Shown here: positions 8,715 to 17,546 of the stretch, piece after piece
Position numbering within the stretch: the stretch's first letter is position 1
Layout of the letters: every line of letters starts with the position of its first letter
NCBI GenBank assembly: GCA_016933045.1
Contig: JAFGBR010000035.1
Coordinates: 1-64,000 of the forward strand
DNA length: 64,000 nt
Source: Marinilabiliaceae bacterium
GTDB lineage: Bacteria; Bacteroidota; Bacteroidia; Bacteroidales; Marinilabiliaceae
Reading direction: 5' to 3'
The notes under the pieces: model-generated
What the model saw: only the letters and a program-made list of their open reading frames with translations
The model's database searches: none
What the model was told of the DNA's origin: nothing
Made by a program: the position numbers and the translations under genes

Positions 8715-9857
8715 TTGAAGTATTATATAATAGCAGGAGAACCATCTGGAGATTTGCATGGGTCAAATCTGATGCGTGAATTGAAGGTAGAAGATAGTTC
8801 AGCTCAATTTCGTTTTTGGGGTGGCGATTTAATGGCATCACAGGGAGGTGAGCAGGTAAAACATTATCGTGAGACTGCGTTTATGGGGGTGTTCGAAGTA
8901 TTTATGAACTTGCGAACCATTAAGCGAAATTTCAATTTTTGTGAAAGCGATATTGTTGCCTGGAATCCCGATGTAATAATATTAATTGATTATCCAGGTT
9001 TTAATTTACGAATTGCCCGTTTTGCACATAACAAAGGCTATAATGTTTTTTACTATATTTCGCCAAAACTATGGGCTTGGAATACAAAAAGGGTACATAA
9101 AGTTAAAGCTTATGTTGACAGGATGTACACCATATTGCCATTCGAAACAGGGTTTTATCAGAATTATGGTGTTGATGTATATTATTGTGGTAACCCTGTT
9201 TTAGATGCAATAAATAGTCGTGATAATAAAAATGAGAATTGGGAAACATTTATTACCCGAAATAAACTGCCTGATAGACCTATGATAGGAATATTGGCTG
9301 GAAGTCGTAAGCAAGAGTTGGTGTGGATTTTGGAAGATATGTTACAGATGATAGATCGTTTTTCCGATTATCAGTTTGTTATTGCCGGAGCTCCTTCGTT
9401 TACAATTTGCGATTATGAACCTTACTTAAAAGGACGTAATGTAAAAATTTTGTTTGGTCAAACGTATGAGATTTTACAACAATCGAAGGTTGCTATGGTA
9501 ACATCAGGAACAGCAACATTAGAGGCCGGATTATTAAAGTGTCCTCAGGTTGTTTGTTATAGAATGTGGGGAGGGAAATTTACTACCTGGATGCGTAATA
9601 ATGTAATTATGAAGGTGCCATATTTTTCGCTGGTTAACCTTATTTTAAATCGCGAAGCTGTTCTTGAGTTGTTTCAGGAGGGGTTAAATTCAGTTTTGCT
9701 CGAGGCTGAATTAAAGAGACTTTTATACGATACACAACGCCAAAAACAACTGGCTGCTGATTACGATGAGTTGATTGATAAAATGGGGTCTCCTGGTGCA
9801 AGTAAAAAAGCAGCTCAATTAATGGTTGAACATTTAAGTAACAAAAATATATTTTAG
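8715..9857 (+). CDS. lpxB: Lipid-A-disaccharide synthase (TTG start)
   Basis: GT19 glycosyltransferase that condenses UDP-2,3-diacylglucosamine with lipid X to the lipid A disaccharide at the inner membrane. The protein has 380 residues, normal for the family. Visible motifs are IIAGEPSGDLHGSNL at the N-terminus, FMGVFEV, DYPGFNLRIA, YYISPKLWAW, LAGSRKQE and SGTATLEAGLLKCPQVVCYR. The start is TTG at 8715: the in-frame codons upstream reach a TGA at 8685-8687 without any ATG, and MKYYIIAG is the expected N-terminus. It is followed 6 bases later by gldF, suggesting cotranscription. Confidence 0.95.
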   Translation: MKYYIIAGEPSGDLHGSNLMRELKVEDSSAQFRFWGGDLMASQGGEQVKHYRETAFMGVFEVFMNLRTIKRNFNFCESDIVAWNPDVIILIDYPGFNLRIARFAHNKGYNVFYYISPKLWAWNTKRVHKVKAYVDRMYTILPFETGFYQNYGVDVYYCGNPVLDAINSRDNKNENWETFITRNKLPDRPMIGILAGSRKQELVWILEDMLQMIDRFSDYQFVIAGAPSFTICDYEPYLKGRNVKILFGQTYEILQQSKVAMVTSGTATLEAGLLKCPQVVCYRMWGGKFTTWMRNNVIMKVPYFSLVNLILNREAVLELFQEGLNSVLLEAELKRLLYDTQRQKQLAADYDELIDKMGSPGASKKAAQLMVEHLSNKNIF

Positions 9858-9863
9858 TGAATT

Positions 9864-10595
9864 ATGTTTTCATTATTTCGTAAAGAGGTATTATCATTTT
9901 TTAGTTCAATAACAGGGTATTTGGTTGTGATTGTTTTTTTGGTAATAACCGGATTGTTTTTGTGGGTTATTCCCGGCGATTTGAATATTTTGTTTTTGGG
10001 TTATTCTTCGTTAGAACCTTTGTTTTATCTAGCTCCCTGGATTTATTTATTTTTGGTTCCGGCAGTTACAATGCGTTTATTTGCCGAAGAAAAAAAGAGT
10101 GGTACTATTGAACTATTACTGACACGACCATTGTCTGATTTGCAAATTATTTTTGCAAAATATTTAGCCGGATTGGTTTTGGTTATTATTTCGTTGTTAC
10201 CTACTCTTATATATTATTTCACGGTTAATAATTTGGGAAACCCGGTTGGTAATATTGACCATGGAGCAACATGGGGGTCGTATATTGGATTGATATTTTT
10301 AGCAGCAGTATATGTTAGTATTGGAGTTTTTGGTTCGTCGTTGAGTGATAATCAAATTGTAGCTTTTGTTATTTCCCTGTTAATTAGTTTTCTTTTTTAT
10401 TATGGATTTGAAGCAATATCAATGTTGCCGGCATTAAAAAGTGTAGGTAATGTATTAGTTTTTTTTGGTATTGATAATCATTATAAATCAATAAGCAGGG
10501 GCGTGGTTGATACCCGAGATATAATATATTTTTTTAGTGTGATAGTATTTTTTATTTATCTAACAAAAACTGTATTAAGCAGTCGTAAATGGTAA
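9864..10595 (+). CDS. gldF: Gliding-motility ABC transporter permease GldF
   Basis: Membrane component of the GldAFG ABC transporter tied to gliding in Bacteroidota. The protein has 243 residues with about six transmembrane segments (for example 15-35, 54-72, 98-118, 140-158, 166-184 and 220-238). The cytoplasmic AEEKKSGTIELLLTRPLSD stretch near residues 73-91 is typical of ABC-2 permeases of this type. It overlaps gldG by 7 bases (ATGGTAA), so the two are translationally coupled. The ATPase gldA is not next to it, as in other genomes where gldA is unlinked. Together with the T9SS-sorted surface protein near the window start it suggests a gliding or T9SS-competent cell, though gldFG also occur in non-gliding relatives. 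Confidence 0.9.
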   Translation: MFSLFRKEVLSFFSSITGYLVVIVFLVITGLFLWVIPGDLNILFLGYSSLEPLFYLAPWIYLFLVPAVTMRLFAEEKKSGTIELLLTRPLSDLQIIFAKYLAGLVLVIISLLPTLIYYFTVNNLGNPVGNIDHGATWGSYIGLIFLAAVYVSIGVFGSSLSDNQIVAFVISLLISFLFYYGFEAISMLPALKSVGNVLVFFGIDNHYKSISRGVVDTRDIIYFFSVIVFFIYLTKTVLSSRKW

Positions 10596-12295
10596 TGAAA
10601 ATAAATGTTAAAATGTTACGGTCGTTGGTTAAGTTGTTAATAGTAATTGGGATTCTAATAATAGTAAATACTATTACATCGAAATTATTTATTCGTTTTG
10701 ATTTAACTGCTGAAAAACGATATACAATTTCAACTAATTCGAAAGAGTTTTTAAAATTGGTTGAAGATGAAATTATTGTCGATCTATATCTCGAAGGAGA
10801 TTTGAATGCCGGTTTTAGGAATTTGGCATCAGCTACTCGCGATATGTTAGACGAATTGGATGTTTATGTAAATGAAGGGTTGACTTATGAGCGTATTAAT
10901 CCGAATTCAGGAACTAATAAGGAAAAGAAAGTTATTTATTCAGAATTAAAAACACTGAAGTGTGAACCAGTGCCTGTTTATGAGGCTGCCGAAGATGGAC
11001 GAAACAGCCAAATGCTTGTATTTCCTTATGCAGTAATTCATTATAACGATAAAACAACTGTTGTAAATTTACTTGATAATATAACTGGTTATAGTGGGTT
11101 AGAAAACCTTAATAAATCAATTGAGGGGTTAGAGTACAAGTTAATGATGGGTATTAGGAAATTGGTAGAGACAGAAAAGCCACGTATTGCTTTTCTCGAA
11201 GGTCATGGCGAACTCGATGAGATGGAGGTTATGGATGCGTCTTCTGCATTGTCGGAGTTTTATAATGTAGAAAGAGGCGTTATAGGAAATGATCCTTCGA
11301 TACTTGATCCATACAAAGTTCTTATTGTTGCAAAACCATCAAAACGTTTTTCTGAGAGCGATAAATTTATTATCGATCAGTATATTATGAACGGGGGTGC
11401 AGTTTTGTGGTTGCTAGATGCTGTGAATATAACTCTCGATAGTTTGCAATACTCATCGCAAACCTATGGATTGATGTCTGATTTTAATCTTCGAGATCAG
11501 TTATTTAAATATGGTATAAGAATTAATCCCGAAATAATAGAAGATGTTCAGGCAGCAAGGATTCAGATTAATGGAGCTCCTGCAGGACAACCGCCTCGAT
11601 TAGTTGCTGTTCCCTGGTTGTTTAATCCATTGTTATTGCCAAATGAAAATGCCTCGTTAACACGAAATATTAACATGGTAAAGGGCGAATTTGTAAGCAC
11701 AATTGATACTGTAGGAGATGATTTGAAAATAAGCAGGATACCATTGTTGTCAACATCAAAATACACAAAAATAAATAAGGTACCCGTTTTTGTAACATTA
11801 GCATTGGTAAATGAACAGCCGGTGCGAAGGGAGTTTAATAAGTCGTATTTGCCGGTTGCTTATGCTCAGGAAGGTGTTTTTCCTTCGGTGTTTCAAAACA
11901 GGATGATACCACAAGGAATATTAATGAATGACCGACATGTGAAAACAGAGAGTGAACCAACCCGAATGATTGTAGTTGCAGATGGTGATGTTGTGAAGAA
12001 TAAAGTGAGATATCGTAATGTAAATCCACAAATAGTTCCATTGGGGTTCGACGAGGCATCGGGGCAAAATTTTGGTAATAAAGAATTTATAGTTAATGCA
12101 GTTAGTTACTTGGCCGATGATAATGGATGGATGGAACTACGTTCAAGAGACTATAAAATGCGTTTACTCGATAAAGAGAAATTGAGTAGAGGAGTGCTTT
12201 ACTGGAAACTAATAAATGTATTGTTGCCGGCTGTGTTGATTATTGTTATGGGGTTAATTCTTAGGTATATTCGATTTGTTAAATATGTAAAATAA
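10589..12295 (+). CDS. gldG: Gliding-motility-associated substrate-binding protein GldG
   Basis: Large extracytoplasmic partner of the GldF permease, 568 residues. It has an N-terminal membrane anchor (about 10-28, LVKLLIVIGILIIVNTI), then the family start LFIRFDLTAEKRYTISTNSKEFL, a long soluble region of the ABC-type uncharacterised transport type (PF09822 family; IAFLEGHGELDE, PSKRFSESDKFIIDQYIMNGG, LWLLDAVN), and a C-terminal transmembrane helix near 540-560 (LLPAVLIIVMGLILRYI). ATG codons at 10589 and 10595 are both possible; the first overlaps the gldF stop. The cargo of GldAFG remains unknown in the literature. No clear terminator is seen in the 137 bases before dnaN. Confidence 0.9.
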   Translation: MVMKINVKMLRSLVKLLIVIGILIIVNTITSKLFIRFDLTAEKRYTISTNSKEFLKLVEDEIIVDLYLEGDLNAGFRNLASATRDMLDELDVYVNEGLTYERINPNSGTNKEKKVIYSELKTLKCEPVPVYEAAEDGRNSQMLVFPYAVIHYNDKTTVVNLLDNITGYSGLENLNKSIEGLEYKLMMGIRKLVETEKPRIAFLEGHGELDEMEVMDASSALSEFYNVERGVIGNDPSILDPYKVLIVAKPSKRFSESDKFIIDQYIMNGGAVLWLLDAVNITLDSLQYSSQTYGLMSDFNLRDQLFKYGIRINPEIIEDVQAARIQINGAPAGQPPRLVAVPWLFNPLLLPNENASLTRNINMVKGEFVSTIDTVGDDLKISRIPLLSTSKYTKINKVPVFVTLALVNEQPVRREFNKSYLPVAYAQEGVFPSVFQNRMIPQGILMNDRHVKTESEPTRMIVVADGDVVKNKVRYRNVNPQIVPLGFDEASGQNFGNKEFIVNAVSYLADDNGWMELRSRDYKMRLLDKEKLSRGVLYWKLINVLLPAVLIIVMGLILRYIRFVKYVK

Positions 12296-12399
12296 TCGGG
12301 AATACAAGTGTTTTTGAGGCTTATGGAAGTTATTAACAGATGTGTATAAATGTTTGATAACTCCTTGTTTGTTTAGGTCGGAGGTTAGTCAATTTTTAA

Positions 12400-12407
12400 T
12401 ATATTTG
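12400..12407 (+). promoter_or_regulatory. -7 box of dnaN
   Basis: TATATTTG matches TAnnTTTG and would place the transcript start near 12413, about 20 bases ahead of the dnaN ATG. I see no TTTG at the ideal 19-21-base distance, so this is a one-box prediction. Confidence 0.4.
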
Positions 12408-12432
12408 GTATCGAAAATTTAAAATGAGTTAA

Positions 12433-13560
12433 ATGAGATTTGTTGTTTCCAGCTCTGAGTTATTGTCGCATTTGCAGGCAATTAGTCGTGTAATTAGCAG
12501 TAAAAGCACACTGCCAATACTTGACTATTTTTTGTTCGATTTGAAAAGTGGAAAGCTTACCCTTACAGCTTCCGATTTAGAGGTAACAATGGTTACTTCC
12601 ATTGATATTGAAAATACTGAAGGAGATGGGGTTATAGCAATGCCATCAAAAATATTATTGGAAGCATTAAAGAAATTTCCTGAACAGCCTTTGAATTTTG
12701 ATGTTAACATGGATACTTTTGGTGTTGATATTATTACAGAAAAGGGTAAGTTTAGTGTAGTTGGACTTAATGGTGAAGATTTCCCTGCACTTCCCGAAAT
12801 TGATGAAAGCGAGTCACAATTGTTGCGTGTTAGTGCTTCATTGTTAAATAGTGGTATTGGAAAAACAATTTTTGCTACTGCAAATGATGAATTACGTCCT
12901 GTAATGAATGGTATATTATTAGAAGTTACCAATGAGTCTTTAACATTTGTAGCGTCTGATTCGCATAAACTGGTGCGTTATCGTCGTTTAGATGCAAATG
13001 CTAATTTCGAAGCATCGTTTATCCTGCCACAAAAACCTGCTGGATTATTAAAAAATGTTTTATCTCGCGAAACAGGCGATGTATCAATTCAGTTCGATCA
13101 AAAGAATGCTCATTTTACATTGGCTAATTATAAGTTAATTTGCAGATTAGTTGAGGGTAATTACCCAAGTTATAATGCAGTTATTCCTCAAAATAATAAT
13201 AATAAGGTTATTGTAGATCGCGTTGAGTTGTATAATACATTGGGACGTGTTTCGTTGTTTTCGAATCAGGCAAGTAATTTAGTTAAGTTACATTTAAGTT
13301 CTAATGAATTAACAGTTTCAGCACAGGATATTGATTTTTCAATTTCGGCTTTTGAGAAGTTAAATTGTCAGTACGAGAATGAAGAGATGGAGATAGGTTT
13401 TAAATCTAATTTTCTTGCTGAAATAATAGATAATCTTTCATCGACCGATGTTGTAATTGAACTTTCTGATCCGGCAAGGGCTGGTTTGTTCTTGCCCCTT
13501 GAGAATAAAGAAAATGAAGAAGAGTTAATGTTATTGATGCCAATGATGATTAATGTGTAA
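12433..13560 (+). CDS. dnaN: DNA polymerase III beta clamp
   Basis: Sliding clamp of 375 residues that tethers the replicative polymerase to DNA as a ring dimer. The three repeated clamp domains are visible: residues 1-120 (MRFVVSSSELLSHLQAISRV, KSTLPILDYFLF), about 128-245 (RPVMNGILLEV, FVASDSHKLVRY, LPQKP), and about 246-375 with the C-terminal partner-binding end LMLLMPMMINV, matching the family's PMR(L/V)-type end in this phylum. The ATG at 12433 is preceded immediately by ATG-AGT-TAA, a two-codon mini-ORF. No dnaA is near, so this is not an obvious replication origin region. A terminator follows. Confidence 0.97.
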   Translation: MRFVVSSSELLSHLQAISRVISSKSTLPILDYFLFDLKSGKLTLTASDLEVTMVTSIDIENTEGDGVIAMPSKILLEALKKFPEQPLNFDVNMDTFGVDIITEKGKFSVVGLNGEDFPALPEIDESESQLLRVSASLLNSGIGKTIFATANDELRPVMNGILLEVTNESLTFVASDSHKLVRYRRLDANANFEASFILPQKPAGLLKNVLSRETGDVSIQFDQKNAHFTLANYKLICRLVEGNYPSYNAVIPQNNNNKVIVDRVELYNTLGRVSLFSNQASNLVKLHLSSNELTVSAQDIDFSISAFEKLNCQYENEEMEIGFKSNFLAEIIDNLSSTDVVIELSDPARAGLFLPLENKENEEELMLLMPMMINV

Positions 13561-13582
13561 ACGATAATAAGTGTTTTTGTCC

Positions 13583-13614
13583 AAGGTCGGTGTTAATCAC
13601 CGGCCTTTTTTTTT
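13583..13614 (+). terminator. Terminator of dnaN
   Basis: AAGGTCGGTG (13583-13592) pairs with CACCGGCCTT (13598-13607) with one wobble, a 5-base loop and a T-run. It begins 22 bases after the stop codon. Confidence 0.9.
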
Positions 13615-13740
13615 AATTAATTGAAAATTCAGTTATCTCATAGGCGTTTCATTTTAATTTATCTACCTCAGGCGGATGTGAGTTTTATAAGTAGTAATAT
13701 TTTGGAAAGCAGTTATTCGGGTATGACTCAAAATTCTCAT

Positions 13741-13748
13741 TATCTTTG
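13741..13748 (+). promoter_or_regulatory. -7 box of mnmA
   Basis: TATCTTTG fits TAnnTTTG and is followed by the frequent GCA context. The expected start of transcription near 13755 leaves a leader of about 17 bases before the ATG at 13772. The -33 region is not a clear TTTG. Confidence 0.45.
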
Positions 13749-13771
13749 CACAAAATTTCAGAAACTATTGT

Positions 13772-14965
13772 ATGGCAAAGGTTGTTGTTGGGTTGTCAGG
13801 TGGTGTTGATTCCAGTATTGCGGCCTATATATTAAAGCAGCAGGGGCACGAAGTGATTGGGTTATTTATGAAAAACTGGCACGATCAAACTGGTGTTCTT
13901 GAGGCTGATTGTCCCTGGCTCGAAGATAAATATGATGCTGAGGCTGTAGCCCGTAAGTTAGGTATTCCGTTTCACTTTGTCGATTTGAGCAAAGAATACA
14001 TGGATCGTGTAGCCGAGTATATGTTTGCTGAGTATGAAAAAGGACGAACTCCCAATCCGGATGTGTTATGTAACCGCGAAATAAAATTTGACGCATTTCT
14101 CGATAAGGCACTGGAACTTGGAGCTGATTTTGTTGCTACCGGTCATTACTGTCGTAAAGATACCATTGAAGTTGAGGGCAAGCCTGTATATCGCTTGTTA
14201 GCAGGATTAGACGAGAATAAGGATCAGAGTTATTTTTTGTGTCAGGTGTCGCAAAAACAGTTAGCAAAGGCGTTGTTTCCGGTAGGTGATGTTATTAAGC
14301 CTGAGGTTAGGCGAATTGCATCGGAATTAAAATTAATAACAGCACATAAAAAAGATTCACAAGGTATATGTTTTATTGGTAAAGTTGATTTGCCAACATT
14401 TTTACAGCAGAGGCTTGAGCCCAAAAAAGGACGTGTTTTTATTGTTGATCCCGAAAGTGAGTTGTTTCAATACGATTGGGATAAGAGTGAAATCGAACCT
14501 ACTGATGAGGTTTTATCACAATTATCAATTCCATATCCGTTTCATCCTCGTTATGGCAAAAAAATTGGAGATCATAACGGTGCTCATTTTTATACAATTG
14601 GTCAACGCAAAGGATTGAATATTGGTGGTTTTCCAGAACCATTGTTTATTATTGGCACCAATGTAGAGTATAATCAGGTATATGTAGGAATGGGACAAGA
14701 ACATCCGGGATTGTTTCGGAAGGTATTGTTTATTGAGGCAGATGAAATTCATTGGGTTCGTCCCGATTTGGAGATGAAAATTGGTGATAAAAAAGAATTT
14801 GGAGTTCGCATACGTTACCGGCAGCCAATTCAAAAAGCAATTTTGCATCGCCGGGAAAAAGGAATGTATATTGTTTTTGAAAATATGCAACGAGGCATTA
14901 CTTCGGGGCAGTTTGCTGCATGGTATATTAATGACGAACTGGTGGGTTCGGGTGTAATTGGTTAA
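13772..14965 (+). CDS. mnmA: tRNA-specific 2-thiouridylase
   Basis: Installs the 2-thio group on U34 of tRNA-Glu/Gln/Lys using ATP and relayed persulfide sulfur. The PP-loop motif GLSGGVDSS is at the N-terminus; the catalytic cysteines are Cys100 ([12 protein letters not shown]) and Cys200 ([10 protein letters not shown]), close to the E. coli positions. C-terminal beta-barrel motifs [10 protein letters not shown] and RYRQP are present. The protein has 397 residues, longer than the usual 360-370, because of extra residues around 235-265 between the ligase-like and barrel domains. Bacteroidota often carry two mnmA paralogues; which one this is cannot be told here. It converges with the sixA-like gene with only a 3-base gap. 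Confidence 0.95.
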   Translation: MAKVVVGLSGGVDSSIAAYILKQQGHEVIGLFMKNWHDQTGVLEADCPWLEDKYDAEAVARKLGIPFHFVDLSKEYMDRVAEYMFAEYEKGRTPNPDVLCNREIKFDAFLDKALELGADFVATGHYCRKDTIEVEGKPVYRLLAGLDENKDQSYFLCQVSQKQLAKALFPVGDVIKPEVRRIASELKLITAHKKDSQGICFIGKVDLPTFLQQRLEPKKGRVFIVDPESELFQYDWDKSEIEPTDEVLSQLSIPYPFHPRYGKKIGDHNGAHFYTIGQRKGLNIGGFPEPLFIIGTNVEYNQVYVGMGQEHPGLFRKVLFIEADEIHWVRPDLEMKIGDKKEFGVRIRYRQPIQKAILHRREKGMYIVFENMQRGITSGQFAAWYINDELVGSGVIG

Positions 14966-14968
14966 TAA

Positions 14969-15478
14969 TCAGTTTTCAATGTCTTTTAGCATTAGTGGAG
15001 TTATAAAATATTCTGCTTTGCCGGTTCGAGCTTCTAAATCACTCCATTTATCAGCATCGAACGAAATGACTACCGTTGCAGATGTAGGGAAATGAAAAAA
15101 GTCGCCATTCGACAAATTTATTCCTAAAAGGGCAATGTCGGGATTATGAGCCACAAAACAAACCGAATTAATACTATTGTCTAATTTCGAGGTATATTTA
15201 AGAAACTCTGATGTTGTATAGCCGTTGTAAAGAAAAGACTCCTTAATAATATTATCAGCAGGATAATTAAAAACTTTAGCTATTTCATAAGCAGTTTGAA
15301 TAGCTCGGTTTGCATTGCTCGATAATATTAACTGAGGTATAAAACCTTTTATTTTTAAATCTGTTGCTATTAAACGCGAATCATTTCGCCCTCTGGGTTT
15401 TAAGTTTCGTTCTAAATCGCTTATCCCATCGTAAATAACTTCGGTTTTTGAGTGTCTTATAAGGATTATTTTTTTCAT
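14969..15478 (-). CDS. SixA-like histidine phosphatase family protein
   Basis: A 169-residue protein of the histidine phosphatase superfamily. It opens MKKIILIRHSKTE with the catalytic RH pair (RHS instead of the usual RHG), and has LKPRGRNDSRLIA, LSSNANRAIQTA (second arginine), and VAHNPDIALLG with the second conserved His. This small form without extra domains resembles SixA, which dephosphorylates phosphohistidine on signalling proteins in E. coli, but the substrate here is unknown. The start at ATG 15478 gives the canonical N-terminus; an in-frame ATG at 15502 would add 8 residues. It is convergent with mnmA, and its own promoter region is shared with the divergent phosphodiesterase gene. 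Confidence 0.82.
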   Translation of the reverse strand: MKKIILIRHSKTEVIYDGISDLERNLKPRGRNDSRLIATDLKIKGFIPQLILSSNANRAIQTAYEIAKVFNYPADNIIKESFLYNGYTTSEFLKYTSKLDNSINSVCFVAHNPDIALLGINLSNGDFFHFPTSATVVISFDADKWSDLEARTGKAEYFITPLMLKDIEN

Positions 15479-15660
15479 TTGTATTTGTTTTTTAGCAAAC
15501 ATGATTGTTTCATGTTATTAACTAATCGAAAATAAAGGTTGGATTAGTTTAATACTAATGAGTATTTTTATTGCAAAAAATAATTAATGGTTTTATTGAT
15601 TAACAAAAGTACTCAAAAATCATTGGTTTTAGTAGATTTTTTTGTTAGATATAATAAACG

Positions 15661-16179
15661 ATGATAAGGATTGGATTACTGTCAGATACTCACTCTTTTT
15701 TTGATCCGCGCTTTTTTGAATTATTTAAAGATGTAGATGAAATTTGGCATGTTGGAGATATAGGTTCGGAACAGGTACTCGACCAAATGGAATCCTTTAG
15801 GCCGGTTAGGGCAGTGTATGGAAATATTGATAATGCAGTAATGCGAAGACGTTTGAAAGAAGTACTTCGGTTTAAGTGCGAAGGGGTTGATGTGTTAATG
15901 ATACACATTGGCGGTTACCCTGGCAACTACGATAGAAGGGTGAAGTCATTAATTGAGAAAGAGACACCCAAATTATTTATTAGTGGTCATAGTCACATTT
16001 TAAAAGTTATTTTCGATAAAAAAAATGATATGTTGCATATCAATCCAGGGGCTGCAGGTAAAAACGGGTTTCATGCTATACGTACTGCTATACGTTTCTG
16101 TATTGATAATGAGAAGATAAAAGATTTGGAAGTAATTGAGTTAGGAAGAAAAAATGGTATAATTACATTTCCGGAATAA
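15661..16179 (+). CDS. YfcE/MJ0936-family metallophosphodiesterase
   Basis: Cytoplasmic calcineurin-like phosphoesterase of 172 residues. The five metal-binding motifs are all visible: LSDTHS, HVGDIG, YGNIDN, MIHIGG and SGHSH followed by NPGAAG. Family members hydrolyse simple phosphodiesters in vitro; the physiological substrate is unknown. The length matches the family. Its stop is 13 bases before the PLD-family gene in the same direction, so the two are probably one transcript and might share a nucleic-acid or phosphodiester role (inference). Confidence 0.9.
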   Translation: MIRIGLLSDTHSFFDPRFFELFKDVDEIWHVGDIGSEQVLDQMESFRPVRAVYGNIDNAVMRRRLKEVLRFKCEGVDVLMIHIGGYPGNYDRRVKSLIEKETPKLFISGHSHILKVIFDKKNDMLHINPGAAGKNGFHAIRTAIRFCIDNEKIKDLEVIELGRKNGIITFPE

Positions 16180-16192
16180 TTTTTTAGCGTTT

Positions 16193-16858
16193 ATGGAGCA
16201 AATAATTGAGTATTTTGTCGGCAGGTTCGAAAAAGAGAATCACTGCGATTTGCCGGTAACGGTTATTGATTCGTTAAAGTCGTTAAACCGGGCAAGTAGG
16301 GGGGATTTGAAGATGAGGTTGTTTAACGAAGCCCGAAAACTTGCAAACCATCAATATGGGTTAAAGGCAGTTGATTGGCTCGATAAAACATTTTATGAGA
16401 TTGAGAAGCATTCATTTCGATATCATAAAGTACTTTTTAGTCCCGGAAATGACATTCCCGAAACGCTTTCATTTTTATTAGATCAGGCAAAAAATAAAAT
16501 TGATTTGTGTGTTTTTACAATATCCGATAGCCGGTTGTCGACAAAAATTTTAGATGCATACCGACGTGGTGTTGATTTAAGAATTATTAGCGATGATCGT
16601 AAATCGTTCGATCGTGGTTCCCAGGTTTTTTCGCTTCATAAGGCAGGTGTTCCTGTTAAAATTGATCATTCGAGGTATCATATGCATCATAAGTTTGGTG
16701 TAATTGATGATAAGATAGCTTTTTCGGGTAGTTATAACTGGACCTATACAGCTAAAGAGCATAATCAGGAAAATTTGATTGTAACAACCAATTACGATAT
16801 TGTACATCAGTTTTTAGGTGAATTCGAAACACTTTGGGAATCAATGTTTTGGATTTAA
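16193..16858 (+). CDS. Phospholipase D-superfamily single-HKD protein, probable nuclease
   Basis: A 221-residue protein with one HKD motif, HHKFGVIDD (His-x-Lys-x4-Asp, near residues 164-172), followed by SGSYNWT. A single motif implies an active site formed by a dimer, as in Nuc endonuclease and MitoPLD/Zucchini. The N-terminal 70 residues are a charged helical extension (IIEYFVGRFEKENHC to DWLDKTFYEIEKHSF) without a recognised fold or signal peptide, so the protein is likely cytoplasmic. It lies 13 bases after the phosphodiesterase gene. A restriction or defence context is not visible. Nuclease rather than phospholipase activity is inferred from the family. Confidence 0.82.
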   Translation: MEQIIEYFVGRFEKENHCDLPVTVIDSLKSLNRASRGDLKMRLFNEARKLANHQYGLKAVDWLDKTFYEIEKHSFRYHKVLFSPGNDIPETLSFLLDQAKNKIDLCVFTISDSRLSTKILDAYRRGVDLRIISDDRKSFDRGSQVFSLHKAGVPVKIDHSRYHMHHKFGVIDDKIAFSGSYNWTYTAKEHNQENLIVTTNYDIVHQFLGEFETLWESMFWI

Positions 16859-17218
16859 AAAATATTAATGGAGAAATTTTTTGTAAAATGATTGTTTTTA
16901 TATAAAAAGGTAATCAATTATTATTAAATTTGGATTTCACAAAAGTAATACGTTACTTCGTTTTTTATTAGTAATAAGATTAAGATAAAAAAATAAAATA
17001 GAAAGTCTTTACCCAGTAGAAAACCCTTCTGAATAAGGCCTTATATTAAAAATACAATTGAAATTTTGACAAGGCACAAAATCCATTTTGGTATAATTAA
17101 CCTCCTGTTTCTTTCGGAATAAAGAATTTAATTATTTTCATATATGAAAAATGTGCCATTTTATTTAGAATAACTCGCTGATATTATCAGCACATTTATA
17201 ATTATTTTTTTTATTATC
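16859..17218 (+). promoter_or_regulatory. 360-base non-coding stretch; probable long leader of cold-shock gene
   Basis: No protein-coding frame is seen. A TAAATTTG box at 16925-16932 could be a -7 element, which would give a leader of about 280 bases. Inside it are several hairpin-forming repeats: AAGTAA-TACG-TTACTT, AAGGCCTT, a CCTCC word that resembles an anti-Shine-Dalgarno sequence, and GCTGAT-ATT-ATCAGC about 35 bases before the ATG. Long structured leaders that refold with temperature are known for cspA-type genes; this is an analogy only. No -33 match was found. Confidence 0.4.
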
Positions 17219-17413
17219 ATGAAAGAAGGAAAAGTAAAATTTTACAACAAGACCAAAGGATTTGGATTTATCATTCCAGACGATGGATCTGCAGATGTTT
17301 TTGTACACCAGAGTGGCTTAATTAGCGACATCCAGGAAGACGACAAAGTTCGTTTTGAGGTTGAGCAAGGTCGTAAAGGTTTAAATGCTGTGAAAGTAGA
17401 AGTTATCGACTAA
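17219..17413 (+). CDS. Cold-shock protein (CspA family)
   Basis: A 64-residue, single cold-shock domain that binds single-stranded RNA/DNA and acts as an RNA chaperone. It begins [18 protein letters not shown], containing the RNP1 motif KGFGFI, and RNP2 DVFVHQS. The length is standard. It stands alone between a long leader and a strong terminator, so it is monocistronic. It is one of three cold-shock-domain genes in this window. Confidence 0.95.
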   Translation: MKEGKVKFYNKTKGFGFIIPDDGSADVFVHQSGLISDIQEDDKVRFEVEQGRKGLNAVKVEVID

Positions 17414-17440
17414 TCAACATTTTGTAAAATATTTTTTAAA

Positions 17441-17469
17441 AAGCTATCTCATTTGAGATAGCTTTTTTT
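17441..17469 (+). terminator. Terminator of cold-shock gene
   Basis: AAGCTATCTC and GAGATAGCTT form a perfect 10-base stem with a 4-base loop, followed by a T-run. Confidence 0.93.
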
Positions 17470-17546
17470 GTTGCGTATAGGTAGAACAAAAAATGGGTTG
17501 TGTTTGTCTGATTAATAATTATTCTGTAATTCATAAAAAAAATCAG

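Noticed and set aside
12296-12432. Replication origin next to dnaN
   Set aside because: No dnaA gene and no cluster of DnaA boxes were seen; in this phylum dnaN is often unlinked from the origin.
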